This document shows, piece after piece, positions 33,372 through 44,547 of a stretch of DNA of 64,000 bases (position 1 is its first letter; each line of letters begins with the position of its first letter). Source of the DNA: Dichetophora obliterata (lineage: Eukaryota > Arthropoda > Insecta > Diptera > Sciomyzidae); the NCBI GenBank assembly GCA_963920525.1, contig OY986438.1, positions 79,182,677 through 79,246,676 on the forward strand. Reading direction: 5' to 3'. Position numbers and translations under genes: made by a program. The notes beneath the pieces were generated by a model. That model searched no databases, was not told where the DNA came from, and was given only the letters and a program-made list of their open reading frames with translations.

Positions 33372-34298
33372 ACAGGGTTGTCAATATTCGAAGCGCCCAT
33401 CTGGCAACACTGTAACTTTCCGCAGTGATGCCAAATCGACTAATGACATACCGCGTTTGAAGCGTCATTCCAAGCAAATGTTTACAATGGAACAGTACAC
33501 GCCACGCGAACGCTCTAAAATTGTTGAAATTTACATTCAACAAAACAAGTCAATAGTGAAAACTCAACTCAATGAGCGATGAAGCTCATTTTCAGTTGAA
33601 CGGAATGGTAAACAAACAAAATTGCCGTATTTATGCCACTGAAAATCCACAAGAGATTCAAGAGGTACCTCTTCACGATGCAAAAGTCACTGTTTGGTGC
33701 GGCGTTTGTGCTAAAATGCTCATTGGGCTGTTCTTTTTCGAAGATGATAATGGCCACAGAGTTACTTTCAATCAGGAGCGTTATCGCGATATGATAAACA
33801 ATTTTTTCATGCCAATCGTTCGTCGAAAGCGTATCAGGCACTACTGGTTTCAACAAGACGGCGCGCCACCACACACAAGCCGCACTACAATCGATTTTTT
33901 GAAGCAATTGTTCCCTGGCCGTTTGATGTCAAAAAATGGTGATTTCGATTGGCCGCCAAGATCACCAGATTTAACGCCTCCAGACTTCTTTTTGTGGGGT
34001 TATTTGAAATCAAAGGTTTACGTCAACAAGCCTAGAAGAGCTGAAAACCAACATCCGTCAAGAAATAACCGCCATTCCCATCGAAATGTTGAAGAAAACC
34101 ATGGAAAATGCTGCAAAACGGGCACAATATGTCGTAGAGGCCAATGGCGACCATTTACGAGATATCATATTCAAGAAATAATGTAAGCAAATCTACTTGA
34201 ACCCAATTAAATGATATTCATGACGAACAGACAAAAAATTGTGGTTTCTTTGATTTATTTAAAAATAAAATAGGCGCTTCGAATATTGGCAACCCTGT
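33372..34298 (+). mobile_element. mariner-like transposon with internal deletion
   Basis: Inverted ends CAGGGTTGTCAATATTCGAAGC and its near-perfect complement (GCTTCGAATATTGGCAACCCTG) are each flanked by TA, the mariner target. The length is about 927 bp, short for an autonomous copy of about 1.3 kb. It carries the beginning and the second half of a transposase. It interrupts the endonuclease of the minus-strand non-LTR element and is therefore younger than that element. Confidence 0.9.
33487..34186 (+). pseudogene. mariner-like DDE transposase, deleted and frameshifted
   Basis: An N-terminal piece starts MEQYTPRERSKIVEIYIQQN (33487), typical of a helix-turn-helix start. It breaks off near 33567, and the frame resumes at SDEAHFQLNG (33575), which holds the first catalytic Asp. 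About 350-400 bp are missing. FQQDGAPPHTSR supplies the second Asp and PPRSPDLTPPDFFLWGY the third, 36 residues later by my count. A one-base shift near 34037 puts the C-terminus in another frame. The WPPRSxDLTPxDFFLWGY signature is common in insect mariner-type elements. Confidence 0.85.
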
Positions 34299-34514
34299 AT
34301 TCAAAATCAAAACTGTTTATGAAAATATCGGAAAATTTGGAGTTAAGACCCCTGACATTTTGGTACACAAGCTCTAATTTAGACTTGTGGTTTATTAATC
34401 GTTTTTTGGATGAGATTGCTTTTAAATCCAAATTCGCGTACAATTGTGTTAGGCGGCCAAAAGCTTACATCAACTATAGAATTAAATAAATTTTCTGGAA
34501 CTGTTAATTTTATA

Positions 34515-35590
34515 TTAATACTAGCTGAACCCGGTGTGCTTCGCTACCCCCTCGTATAAACTAAATTAAAAGTATTTATATATTTACAAAAAATTTATTT
34601 ATTTAATTTAATTATTGCAATGCTTCGCCTCTTTTTTTGTTGTAAACCAATAAGAATTCAGCACTGAATCGCATGTAATTTGCTTCATGCTCCCCCTTTT
34701 TATTTTTAGACCAATCAAAAAGCAGCAATTACACAATCAGCTGTTTCGCAGTCAGTTGTGGGAGAATGAGAATGGGGTTACCCCACTCTCTATTTTAATT
34801 AACACGTATTATAAAATCAGCTGTTTTGAAGACAGTGGTGAAAGAAAGAGAATGGGGCTACCCCACTATTTTAATTAATATGTATTTTATATTTGTGGTA
34901 AAGCCGTTAGTAAACGTAGTAAAAAAGTAGGTGCAGAAGTGTGCATGGTCGAAAAATATTATCATGTAATAAGTATTCCTGAGTCAAAGCTGAACGCTGT
35001 GAAAATTTAAGATCGGTTATCAGGTCCAGCCTCCAATATATCGCAAACAAAGGGGCGTGCTCCGCCCACTTTTCTTTTGGTACGTATTTCTATTCATGCC
35101 AATACCATATATAGCAAATACTGCCGCCGTTGGTCAAAAAATGCCCAAGATATGACGATTTTAAATTTTGGGTAATATGGGAGAGGCCACGCCCCTTCGT
35201 CCACTCACAACAATATAAAGTCAAGAATTTATTATTTCGTAAGAATATCCTATTGTGAAAATTTAATGACGATCGGTCCAGTAGTTAAGACTATATTGCT
35301 TTTTTAATTTTCCTAAAAAGGGGCGTGGTCCCACCCACTTTTCTCCTGGTACATATTCCTAATTATGCCAATACCATATGTACCAAATAGCATCAACGTA
35401 GGTCAAAAAATGCCCAAAATATGGCGATTTTTTCCAATAAAAACTTCATATAGCCTATTATTCTTTCTAGAGTCATAGTAAAATGCTGTGAAAGTTTCAG
35501 GAAGATCGGTCCAAGGGTTTGGTCTCCTATAAAGCACAAACCAACAAACAAACAGACAGACAGACATTCATTTGTATATATATAGATTGA
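34515..35590 (+). repeat. Helentron/mini-me-like nonautonomous repeat, copy 1
   Basis: It begins near ACTAGCTGAACCCGGTGTGC, the conserved head of mini-me/Helentron-related repeats in flies, and ends with GGTTTGGTCTCCTATAAAGC, (ACAAACAAAC)n, (ACAG)n and TATATATATAG. The body contains two to three degenerate repeats of about 200 bp, each with AAATTT-A-GA-GATCGGT, AAAGGGGCGTG and CAATACCATAT. No protein is encoded. Rolling-circle origin is inferred from family resemblance. Confidence 0.65.
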
Positions 35591-35599
35591 AAGCAGACT

Positions 35600-36240
35600 A
35601 ATTATAATTAAAGTAAAATGGGGCGAAAAAGGGGGATTTGGTAATAAAAAAATCTATGGCTACCTTACCTGTAGATACAAAGTATGTAAAACTTTAGGTA
35701 AATACATATTACAAAAAAAGTATTTTGTATAGCAAACATTGTTAGTGGTATAAGTAAGTATTTGAATTAAAGAAAATGGGGTGGTGAAGTGGGCGTGGTT
35801 CATAGTAATATGGCGACGTTAACAGTATTAAGAGCAATATACTACCAAATAAAAAATAATCCGTTGGAAGGAACAAATTTGTACAGAGAACAAAAAGTTT
35901 ATAACTTAAATTTGGCGTGAAAAGGGGCGTGAAAGGGGGCGTGGCGTAAGAAATGTTTATTTCTACCTCGCCTGGAGTATAATGTGTATACAATTTGAAG
36001 TAAATCTGTTAAAAACTATATGGGAGCAATTACATAATTTTAAAAAGGTGGGCGTTAAAGTGGGCATGGTCCAAAAAGTACCCTATTAATCATGTCAGAG
36101 TCCCAGTTAAATGCTGTGAAAATTTCAGGAAGATCGGTCCAGAGGTTTGGTCTCCTATAAGGTACAAACAAACAAACAAATAAACAAACACACATTCCAT
36201 TTTATATACATTTCAGATTTTATATAGATTTATAGATTTC
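35600..36240 (+). repeat. Helentron/mini-me-like repeat, copy 2 (partial)
   Basis: It repeats the phrases GTGGGCGTGGT, GTCAGAGTCCCAGTTAAATGC and AGGAAGATCGGTCCAGAGG, and the tail GGTCTCCTATAAGGTACAAAC with (ACAA)n, directly downstream of copy 1. The conserved head is absent. Tandem arrangement of tails and bodies is common in this family. Confidence 0.55.
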
Positions 36241-36256
36241 AGATATTACTTGTTCA

Positions 36257-36802
36257 TTAACCTTCAAGTTTAATACCGCGGACGACCAAATTTTTTTGCT
36301 TATATTCATGTTAAATTAAAATATTTATTTAAAAAACTCAAAACTAATGTTCCAGATATGTTTGCCACATTAAAAACATTAAATTAAAATAATTCATAAA
36401 ATGTTTAAAACAACAATTTGTTTGATGTTCACCTACTGCTCTAAGTTTGAGCACATTTTTTACATGGGACAAGAAGATGAATTGGACAAACTGAAGATCA
36501 CCAGTAACAAAGAGAGATATTATTTTTATAAAAATGAGCAAAAAATTTACTGTTATAGTTTTTATTTTTTCTTTGCGTTCTTTTCTTAGCTTTGTGTCAA
36601 TTTGACACTGAACGTCGTTTGAGGGAAATTTTGTGTACAGATTAACAACGACATCAATTGGATTTTTTTTCTTTGGTTAAATCTACATTTCGGCATAATT
36701 TTCACATTGAGCCAAAATCCCAAGTGAATTTGAGAATCAGAAAGATATTCAATCCTATATAAAAATAGTGTCAAATTGACACTAAAAGCGTTTGAAGGTT
36801 AA
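36257..36802. repeat. piggyBac-like MITE with TTAA target sites
   Basis: TTAA at 36257-36260 is followed by CCTTCAAGTTT; at the other end AAACG-TTTGAAGG is followed by TTAA at 36799-36802. TTAA duplication and a CCYT-type end are hallmarks of piggyBac. The body has palindromic GTGTCAAATTGACAC-type words near both ends (36594-36610, 36767-36782). The 62-codon frames inside show no transposase motif. Confidence 0.6.
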
Positions 36803-37211
36803 AAATAAAAAATTGTGTAACAGTTAATTTTAGTGAATAGTTTTAATTTATATCACAGATTTCTGTTCAATGAGGATTAAGAGAAAAACTAATTAAGACT
36901 CTTAATATAACAATAACAAAGTAATATAAAAAAAAGTTCAATAACTTTTATGGAATACAATACAATAACAGAACACTTATACAGAACATTTAAATGTTTT
37001 GCATAGCAAAATAATTTATACAGGACATAACCTTAAAAAAGAGTACTGTATTTTAATATACAGTACAGATGGTCACAGTAAATATATATAAGGTAAAATA
37101 ACCTTAAAAAATCACAATAAAATTAATTGGGTTTTAATTAATTAATTCATTTGACAATAAAGTCTTTGTTTTGGGCTTAAAACTAAATGCTTGCATGCTT
37201 CATTACTGACA
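36803..37211. other. AT-rich stretch, nothing recognised
   Basis: No coding motif on either strand. It contains short repeats of AACCTTAAAAAA and of AC/TATAC words. Confidence 0.4.
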
Positions 37212-37582
37212 GGCGCCTCGACAGGCAATAATTCATTGCTTTCCATCTGTCAATTGGCAGTTATTGCTAATCGAGACCACTCAATTGCCATGGTTGGCAA
37301 TTCATGGCGAGCAATATTGCTTTCCATGTATTGCCAAGCAATGAGCTGTATTTTTTCTTGTTTGACAGCCATTTTTAATTTTTCTCCAAAATTTTAAATG
37401 TGTATATCTATAAAAATCAAGTAGCGTGCAGAATAAATTTATAAAATAATAAATTTATATAATAAATGATAAAAATATATGTTGATTTCGTAACAAGACA
37501 AAACCCACCCTTGAAATATTGCCATTGCTTGCGATAGAATTTGACAGATGGTAAGCAATGGATTATTGCCTGTCGAGACGCC
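37212..37582. repeat. MITE with 42-bp inverted repeats (371 bp)
   Basis: Bases 37212-37253 match the reverse complement of 37541-37582 with three mismatches (GGCGCCTCGACAGGCAATAA at the end). The word GCAAT is repeated through the body. Flanking duplication is not clear, so the superfamily is open. Noncoding. Confidence 0.75.
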
Positions 37583-37661
37583 GGGTTACAGCTCTTCGTC
37601 ATTCAATTCGAATCTTTAACTAGAGTTCGCAATGGTGGTCGCAATCGATGGCACTATCGAT

Positions 37662-37999
37662 AATAAAAAAAATAAACTGGCCATTTCAGCCCTTGGAAGG
37701 ACTTTGACCTAGCTTCTATTGATCAGTTGTGTTGTGCGTGCTATTAAATGTTTGATCACAAATGACCGAGAACTGGACCTACGTGTTTTATGCCGACTCC
37801 GAACAGTTTATGTTCTCCAGAAGCTTTACATGGCAATTTTTACTCTCTGAGGTTTGCCATTGTCTGCAGAGAAGTGACGACCGAACAGAAAAATTAATTC
37901 AATTGAAAAAACTTTCTGTCTGAGCTGGAATTGAACCCGGGCATCCGCGGTTCTTTAGCTTAGGGGTCACGCACTCTACCCACTAGGCTACGGCCGCCA
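37662..37999 (-). mobile_element. tRNA-derived SINE, copy 2
   Basis: Same family as 29559-29903, with the tRNA-like head at the right end (GGCGGCCGTAGCCTAGTGGG on the minus strand) and a (TTA)n/T-rich tail at the left. Identity to copy 1 appears above 90 percent by eye. A target duplication is not obvious. Several ACTATCG words lie around the insertion and obscure it. Confidence 0.85.
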
Positions 38000-38152
38000 C
38001 CATAGTTTCACACTATCGTGACTATTGATAGTTTTGGTCTGACTATCGATGGTTTTTGATAGTACTTAGATATTTTTTTCATTGGAAGTACTATTTAAAT
38101 GTCATTACCATTGCTGTTAAATTCGTTTGATTTTGACAATTTGGCATTTTTT

Positions 38153-38770
38153 TTAAACTAAACTAAACTAAACTAACGCTTAGGGGATGCCTCTTATATA
38201 TGTATAAGCATTGTTTTGATTCGGAAGATGGGTGATAGTTGGTTGGAGGGTGGATAGATGGAGTAGTGTCGGTGAAGGTTTGTTTTAAATTTGCGAGAAT
38301 TCCACAGACAAAAGTCCACAACTTAACCGTCCGACTAAAGAACGAATTGTCTCGGTAATGCAATGTTCTGTTGGGCATCAATACAATGGTAAAGGAATGG
38401 GCTTGTGCAGAATAAACCTGGAAAACACACGGGCGGGTGGCGTCAAAACATCCTTAAACACTTCTCATTGTAGTACTTTTACAGATAGCTGAGGCAACCA
38501 CATTACGTCGATGCCCAATAGAGTTGTGAAAAGATGAAATATTTTCATTCACTATCGAATATACCACATGACGCTGAATTCGGTGCAGAAGCTCCAAATA
38601 AGATCTTGAAGCCCCATTTTTGGCCTAAAACATGACGTGTAGATCAGCGAAGATACGCTAGAATGAAATATTATTGAACCTTTTTAAAAAACGTAGGCAC
38701 TTGGCCGGTTCTTTCGACACATCGAAGATATGATCAATCTTGGTTTTGCTTCAAAGTTTCCAATCCCCAT
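38153..38770 (-). pseudogene. 3' end of a non-LTR element, with (TTTAG)n tail
   Basis: The minus strand reads LHRIQRHVVYSIVNE and SIGHRRNVVASAICK, followed after frame changes by MPNRTLHYRDNSFFSRTVKLW. This is the post-RT region of a non-LTR polymerase protein (HRRNV...YRxSFFxRTxxLWN pattern). It ends near 38160 in AACTA repeats, that is TAGTT on the coding strand. The hAT element is inserted at its upstream side (38763-38770). Confidence 0.65.
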
Positions 38771-39185
38771 TAGAGATGAGTCGATATTTCTATAACAGGT
38801 ATTTTGTCATTGTTTCTGAAAAATAACAGGAACAGCCTGTTACAGAAACATTAAAGTAACAGTGACTGTTATTTTTTCACAGAAAAATATTAATCAAAGT
38901 AATAGCTTTGTTATTTAGTCCTCGACTGTTGCTGCTGTTTACGATTGTTACAAATCAAAGTAGCAAGTATTTTTATTTCAAGTATTTGATTGCTGTTACC
39001 GCTGTTCTTTTTTATTTGAATGTTTCTTTGATGTGGACTTTTATATATTATTTTAAGCCATTCTTTAATTTAAACTGATTTTGGATTTTCATTGGCTTAT
39101 TTGTTGAATTTTATATAGAACCAGGTAAATATTATTTTTTAATATGTAGACCAAAGATAATATTACAATTTTTGTAATTCGGAGT

Positions 39186-39380
39186 ATGAGTTCCCTAATA
39201 ACAAGGAAAAGCAGTCCGATTTGGGAACACTTCACACCAGAGGATAGCAGCTTTGCTAAATGTAATATTTGTAAAACAAAGCTGTCTTACAAAGCTACGA
39301 TTAGTAATTTAAGGAAACATGTAGAGAGAAAACATCCAACAGTACGAATAACTAATAAAATGGCCAGCATGCCGTGAAGC
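39186..39380 (+). pseudogene. hAT transposase: BED zinc finger exon
   Basis: The frame gives SPIWEHFTPEDSSFAKCNICKTKL, then LRKHVERKHPTV: the C-x2-C...H-x3to5-H BED finger that binds transposon ends. It ends in a stop at 39375. The next coding piece (about 39781-39925, ATVRDAARSSAEPTSSEVQG) is preceded by an AG, so the 400 bp between may be an intron or a later insertion. Confidence 0.8.
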
Positions 39381-41201
39381 TCCTCACAGAATTCTTCGGT
39401 TAGATATCGTATGAGATTTTTAAAGCTCTTAGTGGTATATGGGTAAATGTAATCGATGAAAAGTTGTGTAAAAATGGGCGGAATACGGCCATTTTTAAGA
39501 ATGCTTGAGAGTGATAGCTCCACTGCGGCTTTAGATTTGTTTTTGTCTTTATTTGGATAGCTTGTAGTTGTAGAGTCTACGTATACCGCAGGTTAGCACT
39601 AAGTTGTTATTAGGAGATAAGTCACAAGTTTAAAAGAGGTGTGCTTAAACCTAAAGAACAAAAATTGAGGCGGGATGTTACTATGTATTATTTACCAGTA
39701 CAAATAAGTGCCAGCCTGGTATGCAATTAGTATTTTAATTGCCATATTCAATATTTTCTTTGTTTGTGTTTATAAAAAGCTACTGTGAGAGACGCTGCAA
39801 GATCATCTGCAGAGCCAACATCTTCCGAGGTCCAAGGTATTGATTTCGATGAAACCGAAAAGTCAGGTTCAGCCAAAACAGCTTCAAACCAAAAACGTAA
39901 ATTGGAATTAGTTCAAGATAAGGTTTGTTTTTTTTTTGCCTAAAAAACTGAAAATGTCACACATGCAAAAACTAGATAATAAGCTAATAGGACTGTTTAC
40001 GAAAGATTTTCTACCAGTTATGTTTGTGGAAGATGATGATTTTAAGGAGTTCGTTCATGCTTTGAACCTTTCATATGTTTTACCTTGCCGGAAAAGATTT
40101 CGAAGGCAATGGTACCGGCAATTTATGAATAAACGTTGTTTGAAATAAAAGATATTATGGCAAACATTGTTAAATGCAGTTTTACGACTGACTGCTGGAC
40201 ATCACGTAACAACGAGAGCTTTTTGGGAGTCATCATTCACTTTATTGACAAAAAATACCAACTTCAGTCATGCCTTCTGGAATGTATTAGCTATAATGAT
40301 GATCATACCTGAGCCTTAATTTAGCTAACAAATTGAAAGAAATTATAGAAAAATGGGACATTTCAAACAACATAATTGTTGGAGTTTCAGATAATGCAGC
40401 AAATATTAAAGCAACTACAACATATCATTTGAAGTTAAAACATTTCGGTTGACTTGCTCATACTGTAAATTTAATCACGCAAGACGGCCTAAAATGTTTA
40501 GGTCCTTTAATCGAAAAAATGGGAAAAATTGTGGTTCATTTAAAAAGGAGCACTTCAGCAAAAAAAAAATTTGTATCATATCAGCCAAATAATTCTGAAA
40601 CAGAAAAGGACCCAAAAAAATATTCTTGACAAGGAACTTCTATCATTATTCTTTAATTGATAAGAAACTTCTAGTTTTAACTTCAGCTGAATGGTTAACT
40701 ATTGAGCATGCGATAAAAGTTTTAAAGCCATTTGAGGCAATAACTAACTTAGTAAGTCGCGCGAAATATTTATCAGCATCTCTTGTAATTTTAATTGTAA
40801 ATGGGTTAAAAAATATTCGTCTAAAAATTGAAGCTAGGTCGTCGATCGAAATTCAACAATCGAAGCTTTAATAACTTCTTGGAGGGTAGGTTAGTTCTTC
40901 AAAAGGTTAGATACTATGGAGAATATTACAAAACTATGTTTCTCTTCTTTTCTTTTAAGCCACGTTTTAAGAATATGGCATTCTCCAATAAAGCTGCAGC
41001 GGATCGAGCTAAGAAGGTGGTCATAAATGCGATAGCTTCAAAAATTATATATATTGAGGAGCAAACTCAGGCTGTTGAAATCGAAACAGTGCCCCCCGCA
41101 GAGTTTCCATCTATTTGGAGTCTGTTTGACGTAAAAGCAGCTAAATTGAAACCAAAGGGAACAACTTCGTCTCGTGCAATAGTTGAAGTTCAGAGATATA
41201 T

Positions 41202-43115
41202 GGGCAATTCCCAAAATCTTTTAAAATCTATGATTTTGGTATAACCGTGTTAATAACTTTCATGTTTCTTAAGTTAAGCTCAAGTTTTAAATGAGCGTGT
41301 ACTTGAAATACATTTAAAAAAATTTCTCTACTAATTTGAGTTTCATAAGTTGCTACCTTAATTTGCAACTGGGATCGAAATTAAAAAAAACACTAAAAAC
41401 TGAGTTTATTTACACACAGATTTTTACCTTCTGACCTATATAAAAATCGTGCGCCACCAACTTTCGGTAAAATTTAAATGAGGTTTGTACGAAAATACTT
41501 GAATACAAAATATATAGTTTTATTATTGATGTGCCATGAAGTTATCGAAAGTTTAACACATTCAAGGCGTGATACCACTTTTGTGGAATTTGTTAATTTT
41601 TCGTAGTTTTTGAGATACAGAAAAATCGCGGCATAAAAAAGGTACTATTATAAACTAATTTTAATTAATTCTATGAGATTTAAAAAATTTTGAGGTGGGT
41701 GGCATTAGTGTGCCATTAATATTATTCACACAACAACTCCTCAAAAATGGTCATTTAAAACGAACACCATCAAAAAATATAACTTTTTTCACTAGCACAT
41801 CGAAGATCCTAAAAAGGATGAGAACGCTCCTCTTTGCACATGTATGTTTTCGACATTTTTGAATGTTTGTCATAATGCGCTCTTAAAAATGTTGAATATT
41901 TTGGATGTGCCAAGATGATCAAAATTCGTTTTTTTATAACGCGATAAACTCAGTAATATAAAATTTGAAGGAGTTGCCCAAGAACCATGAAACTTAGTAT
42001 TAAGCATTATGACAACAAGACATGATACTAAAATCAAAATGGGCTAAATTGGTTCACTACTTCCTGTACCCCTCATATGCCATAAATAAAAAAAAATAAA
42101 CTGGCCATTTCAGCCCATGAAAGGACTTTGACCTAGCTTCTATTGATCAATGTGTTGTGCGTGTTATTAAATGTTTGATCACAAATGACCGAGAACTGGG
42201 CCTACGAGTTTTATGCCGTCTCCGAACGGCTTATGTTCTCAAGAAGCTTTACATGGCAATTTTTACTCTCTGAGGTTTGCCATTGTCTGCAGAGAGGTGA
42301 CGACCGAACAGAAAAATTAATTCAATTGAAAAAAACTTTCTGCCTGAGCTAGAATTGAACCCGGGCTACCGCGGTTCTTTAGCTTAGGGGCCACGCACTC
42401 TACCCACTAAGCTACGGTCGCCATATACCATAAATGGTCAATGTAAAACTAATGTCGCCTTTTTAATGTTACAATGATAAGAATTGGCATGGTGCTTTAT
42501 GTTATGTATGCCAACAATCCTGCCAAAAATAATTGATATTGGTTTTATTTTAAGCCTACTTTTGATACTAATACCTGTAAAAAGTAAAGCACAAGCGCAA
42601 TTCTCGTGACACAAAAAAATTACAAAAATAAAGCGCATATTTTAAATAGTTGATGTACACATTTTTTTTGCAAATCCATTGCCTTTTTCTCATTGAGCAC
42701 GCAGTTCATAACTGATATTCTGGGTTTATGTAAAAATTGGTAAAATGTTGACATGAATATGTACAAAATACTGAATTGCAAGGTTTTTGTAAGATTAACT
42801 AACGAAATTTCTGGCATTTCAGTGAAAAATTTGTCAAAATAAAATTAATTTCTATTCCCTTGAACTCATACGAATCATTTGATACCCATTACATCAAAAT
42901 CGGTGCACTAGTTCTTATGCTTGGGGTAAACATTACAAAAAACCACCAAACCGCGCCCCTTTACCGCGCGCCACGCTAAATATTGTGTTCGCTTTCAGAT
43001 TTATTACTTTGATGGGATGCTTGTTGAGTATGCAAAAGCCCATTAATGTGCCTTCAAATTTTTTTTCCCATTTTTCTCTACACCCAAATGTTAAAAGATT
43101 TTGGGAATTGCCCAT
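41202..43115. mobile_element. 1.9-kb inverted-repeat element inside hAT, carrying a SINE
   Basis: TATGGGCAATTCCCAAAATC with CTTTTAA at 41200-41226 is inverted at about 43088-43114, and TA flanks both ends. The interior is AT-rich with no transposase motif. Frames at 42438-42817 and 42933-43175 (minus) are not recognisable. SINE copy 3 (42087-42422) sits within it. Confidence 0.7.
42087..42422 (-). mobile_element. tRNA-derived SINE, copy 3
   Basis: The head is at the right end and the tail at the left, as in the other copies. The flanking direct repeats ATATGCCATAAA (42075-42086) and ATATACCATAAA (42423-42434) differ by one base in twelve. It lies inside the MITE that lies inside the hAT element, so it is the youngest of that stack. 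Confidence 0.9.
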
Positions 43116-43118
43116 ACA

Positions 43119-43592
43119 CACGGTTAGAAATTTTGGAATAAATTTTAACATATGACCACACCAAAATTGTATCAAAATTAAATACTGGCCAAATATTAAA
43201 ATTAATTTTTAATAAAAAATAGTATTGAAATTTATTGCTTAGTTTGTATTAATTTTTAATACTGATTTTGTATTAAAAATTATATATAATTGTAAATATA
43301 GTATCAAATTGATTCTAAAGGGTATAAATATCTTTGTAATATTTTAAGTGTATAAAAATTTAATACAAAATTGTATTGAAATATTATAGAGCATGGCTTA
43401 AAAATTAAATATAACATCACAAAAGAGTATAAAATATCGATGTAATATTAAAACTGTATTAAAATATAAAAAAACGTATAAATTAAAATGTTGTAATCAA
43501 TTGAGGAGTATTAAATTTAATACTTTTTGAATTAAAAATCTTTGTAATACTTTGCTTGTATTAAAATTTATTCCAAGATTTCTAACCGTGTA
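43119..43592. repeat. MITE with 30-bp inverted repeats, inside hAT
   Basis: The ends ACACGGTTAGAAATTTTGGA and the complementary TCCAAGATTTCTAACCGTGT match over 30 bases with one mismatch. The 410-bp interior is very AT-rich and full of TTAATAC/GTATTAA words. It begins 4 bp from the end of the 41202-43115 element. Noncoding. Confidence 0.8.
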
Positions 43593-44547
43593 GATGAACC
43601 ACATTTGCGAAGGAATGAAGACCCGCTGATGTGGTGGTCGAAAAATTTCCATAATTTTCCTCACTTGATTCAGCTGGTGAAGGAAAAATTGTGTGCTATG
43701 GCGACATCAGTTCTTTGCGAAAGGCTTTTTTCAAAAGCCGGGCTAGTCCTACACGATTGCAGAACAAGACTTAAGTTAAGTCAAGTAAAAAGATTATCAT
43801 TTATAAATCAAATTCATAAATTGTGTAAGGGAAAATAGTCAATAGAAAAGTAAAGCCTATAATACAATACAGCAGGGCAGTACTGCACAGCTTAGCTCGA
43901 TTTCTAAATTTACTGTTGCTGCCTATTGACAATACAGATGCACAAACACTGCTTCTGCCGCTGCCATATTGTATTTCACGCCAAATTCTAATTTCTTTAA
44001 AAAAATCTTAAAAAAGTCAAGCACAATATTTTAATACCCTGTTCTGGATCCACTTTCTTAAATATAATGCAATGAATGTATTGATCTCAGATTTTAATTT
44101 GTGTAAAATTATTTTAATAATACAAATTTATTATTTTTTAATGTTTCTCTGTGTATGATTTTATTTGTTCTGCATGGAATATTTTCGAATTTGAGTGAAA
44201 AACATTACTTTTAGTTGTAAACAAATCTCGCCTGTTTTTTAATCACTCCTGTTATATGAGTTACAGATATTTGAGTCACAAGTATTTGAGTAACAGGTAT
44301 TCGTAACTATTATTTTCCAGTAACAGTAACAGTCAGTAACAGTTACTGAAAAATAACAACTATGCCCATGACTAATCCCCATATAAGTTATATGAAAGGG
44401 TGTTTCGTTTTTGTGTCACAACTTTGGCTAAGGTCATGCTAGAATATTTTGTGTATTTATCGATAACTCAGCTATGTCGTAAGTCTTTTGTTTAATCTTG
44501 TGTTCATTTAGAAAACAAAACATACTTTTTCCAGAAACGAGCTTATA

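Larger units (their letters stand above)
32520..34443 (-). pseudogene. Endonuclease domain of the minus-strand non-LTR element (interrupted)
   Basis: The domain opens with LELVYQNVRGLNSKFSD (about 34387-34337), then is cut by mariner at 34298. It resumes below 33370 with NKYQIFRKDRHDKIGGGVLIAV, an in-frame TGA near 33189, VLIELGDFNLPFVTW (33055-33011) and LDLVFVDRCTTV. The terminal catalytic motif, usually SDHxP, reads EDVHHSTLEI, so the Asp is displaced. It nicked target DNA when active. Confidence 0.8.
30600..34460 (-). mobile_element. Non-LTR retrotransposon on minus strand, split by a mariner element
   Basis: A near-complete ORF2-type element. It has an endonuclease start at 34410-34310, an interruption by the mariner-like element 33372-34298, the rest of the endonuclease at 33370-32520, RT at 32040-31345 and a C-terminal region down to 30605. 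RT motifs are close to those of the + strand element at 27.1-29.1 kb, so the two belong to related families and lie tail to tail. Multiple stops inactivate it. Confidence 0.85.
39781..43838 (+). pseudogene. hAT transposase: core and dimerization region, broken
   Basis: The pieces in order are KLDNKLIGLFTKDFLPVMFVEDDDFKEFV (39969-40060), TDCWTSRNNESFLGVIIHFID (40180-40245), a GVSDNAANIKATTTYHLK block (40380-40435) with LAHTVNLITQD after a stop, LTSAEWLTIEHAIKVLKPFEAITN (40680-40750), and FPSIWSLFDVKAAK up to EVQRYM at 41204. After the nested insertions the hATC dimerization domain follows at 43592-43838 (DPLMWWSKNFHNFPHL, SVLCERLFSKAGLVLHDCR). The RYM and DEPHLRRNED halves are rejoined across the insertions. 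Frameshifts and stops abolish function. Confidence 0.85.
38771..44374 (+). mobile_element. hAT transposon with exact 8-bp target duplication, nested insertions
   Basis: ATCCCCAT stands at 38763-38770 and again at 44375-44382. The element begins TAGAGATGAGTCGATA and ends ...TATGCCCATGACTA, that is TAGTCATGGGCATA inverted; such TAG-GATG ends are usual for hAT. Subterminal CAGTAACAG/CTGTTAC words recur at both sides. It encodes a BED-finger transposase in pieces. Two MITEs (41202-43115, 43119-43592), one of which carries SINE copy 3, were inserted later. Without them the element would be about 3.2 kb. Confidence 0.9.

Noticed and set aside
39377..39780. Separate gene between the hAT exons (minus frame 39523-39287)
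   Set aside because: It has no family signature and is flanked by pieces of one transposase. An intron or small insertion is simpler.
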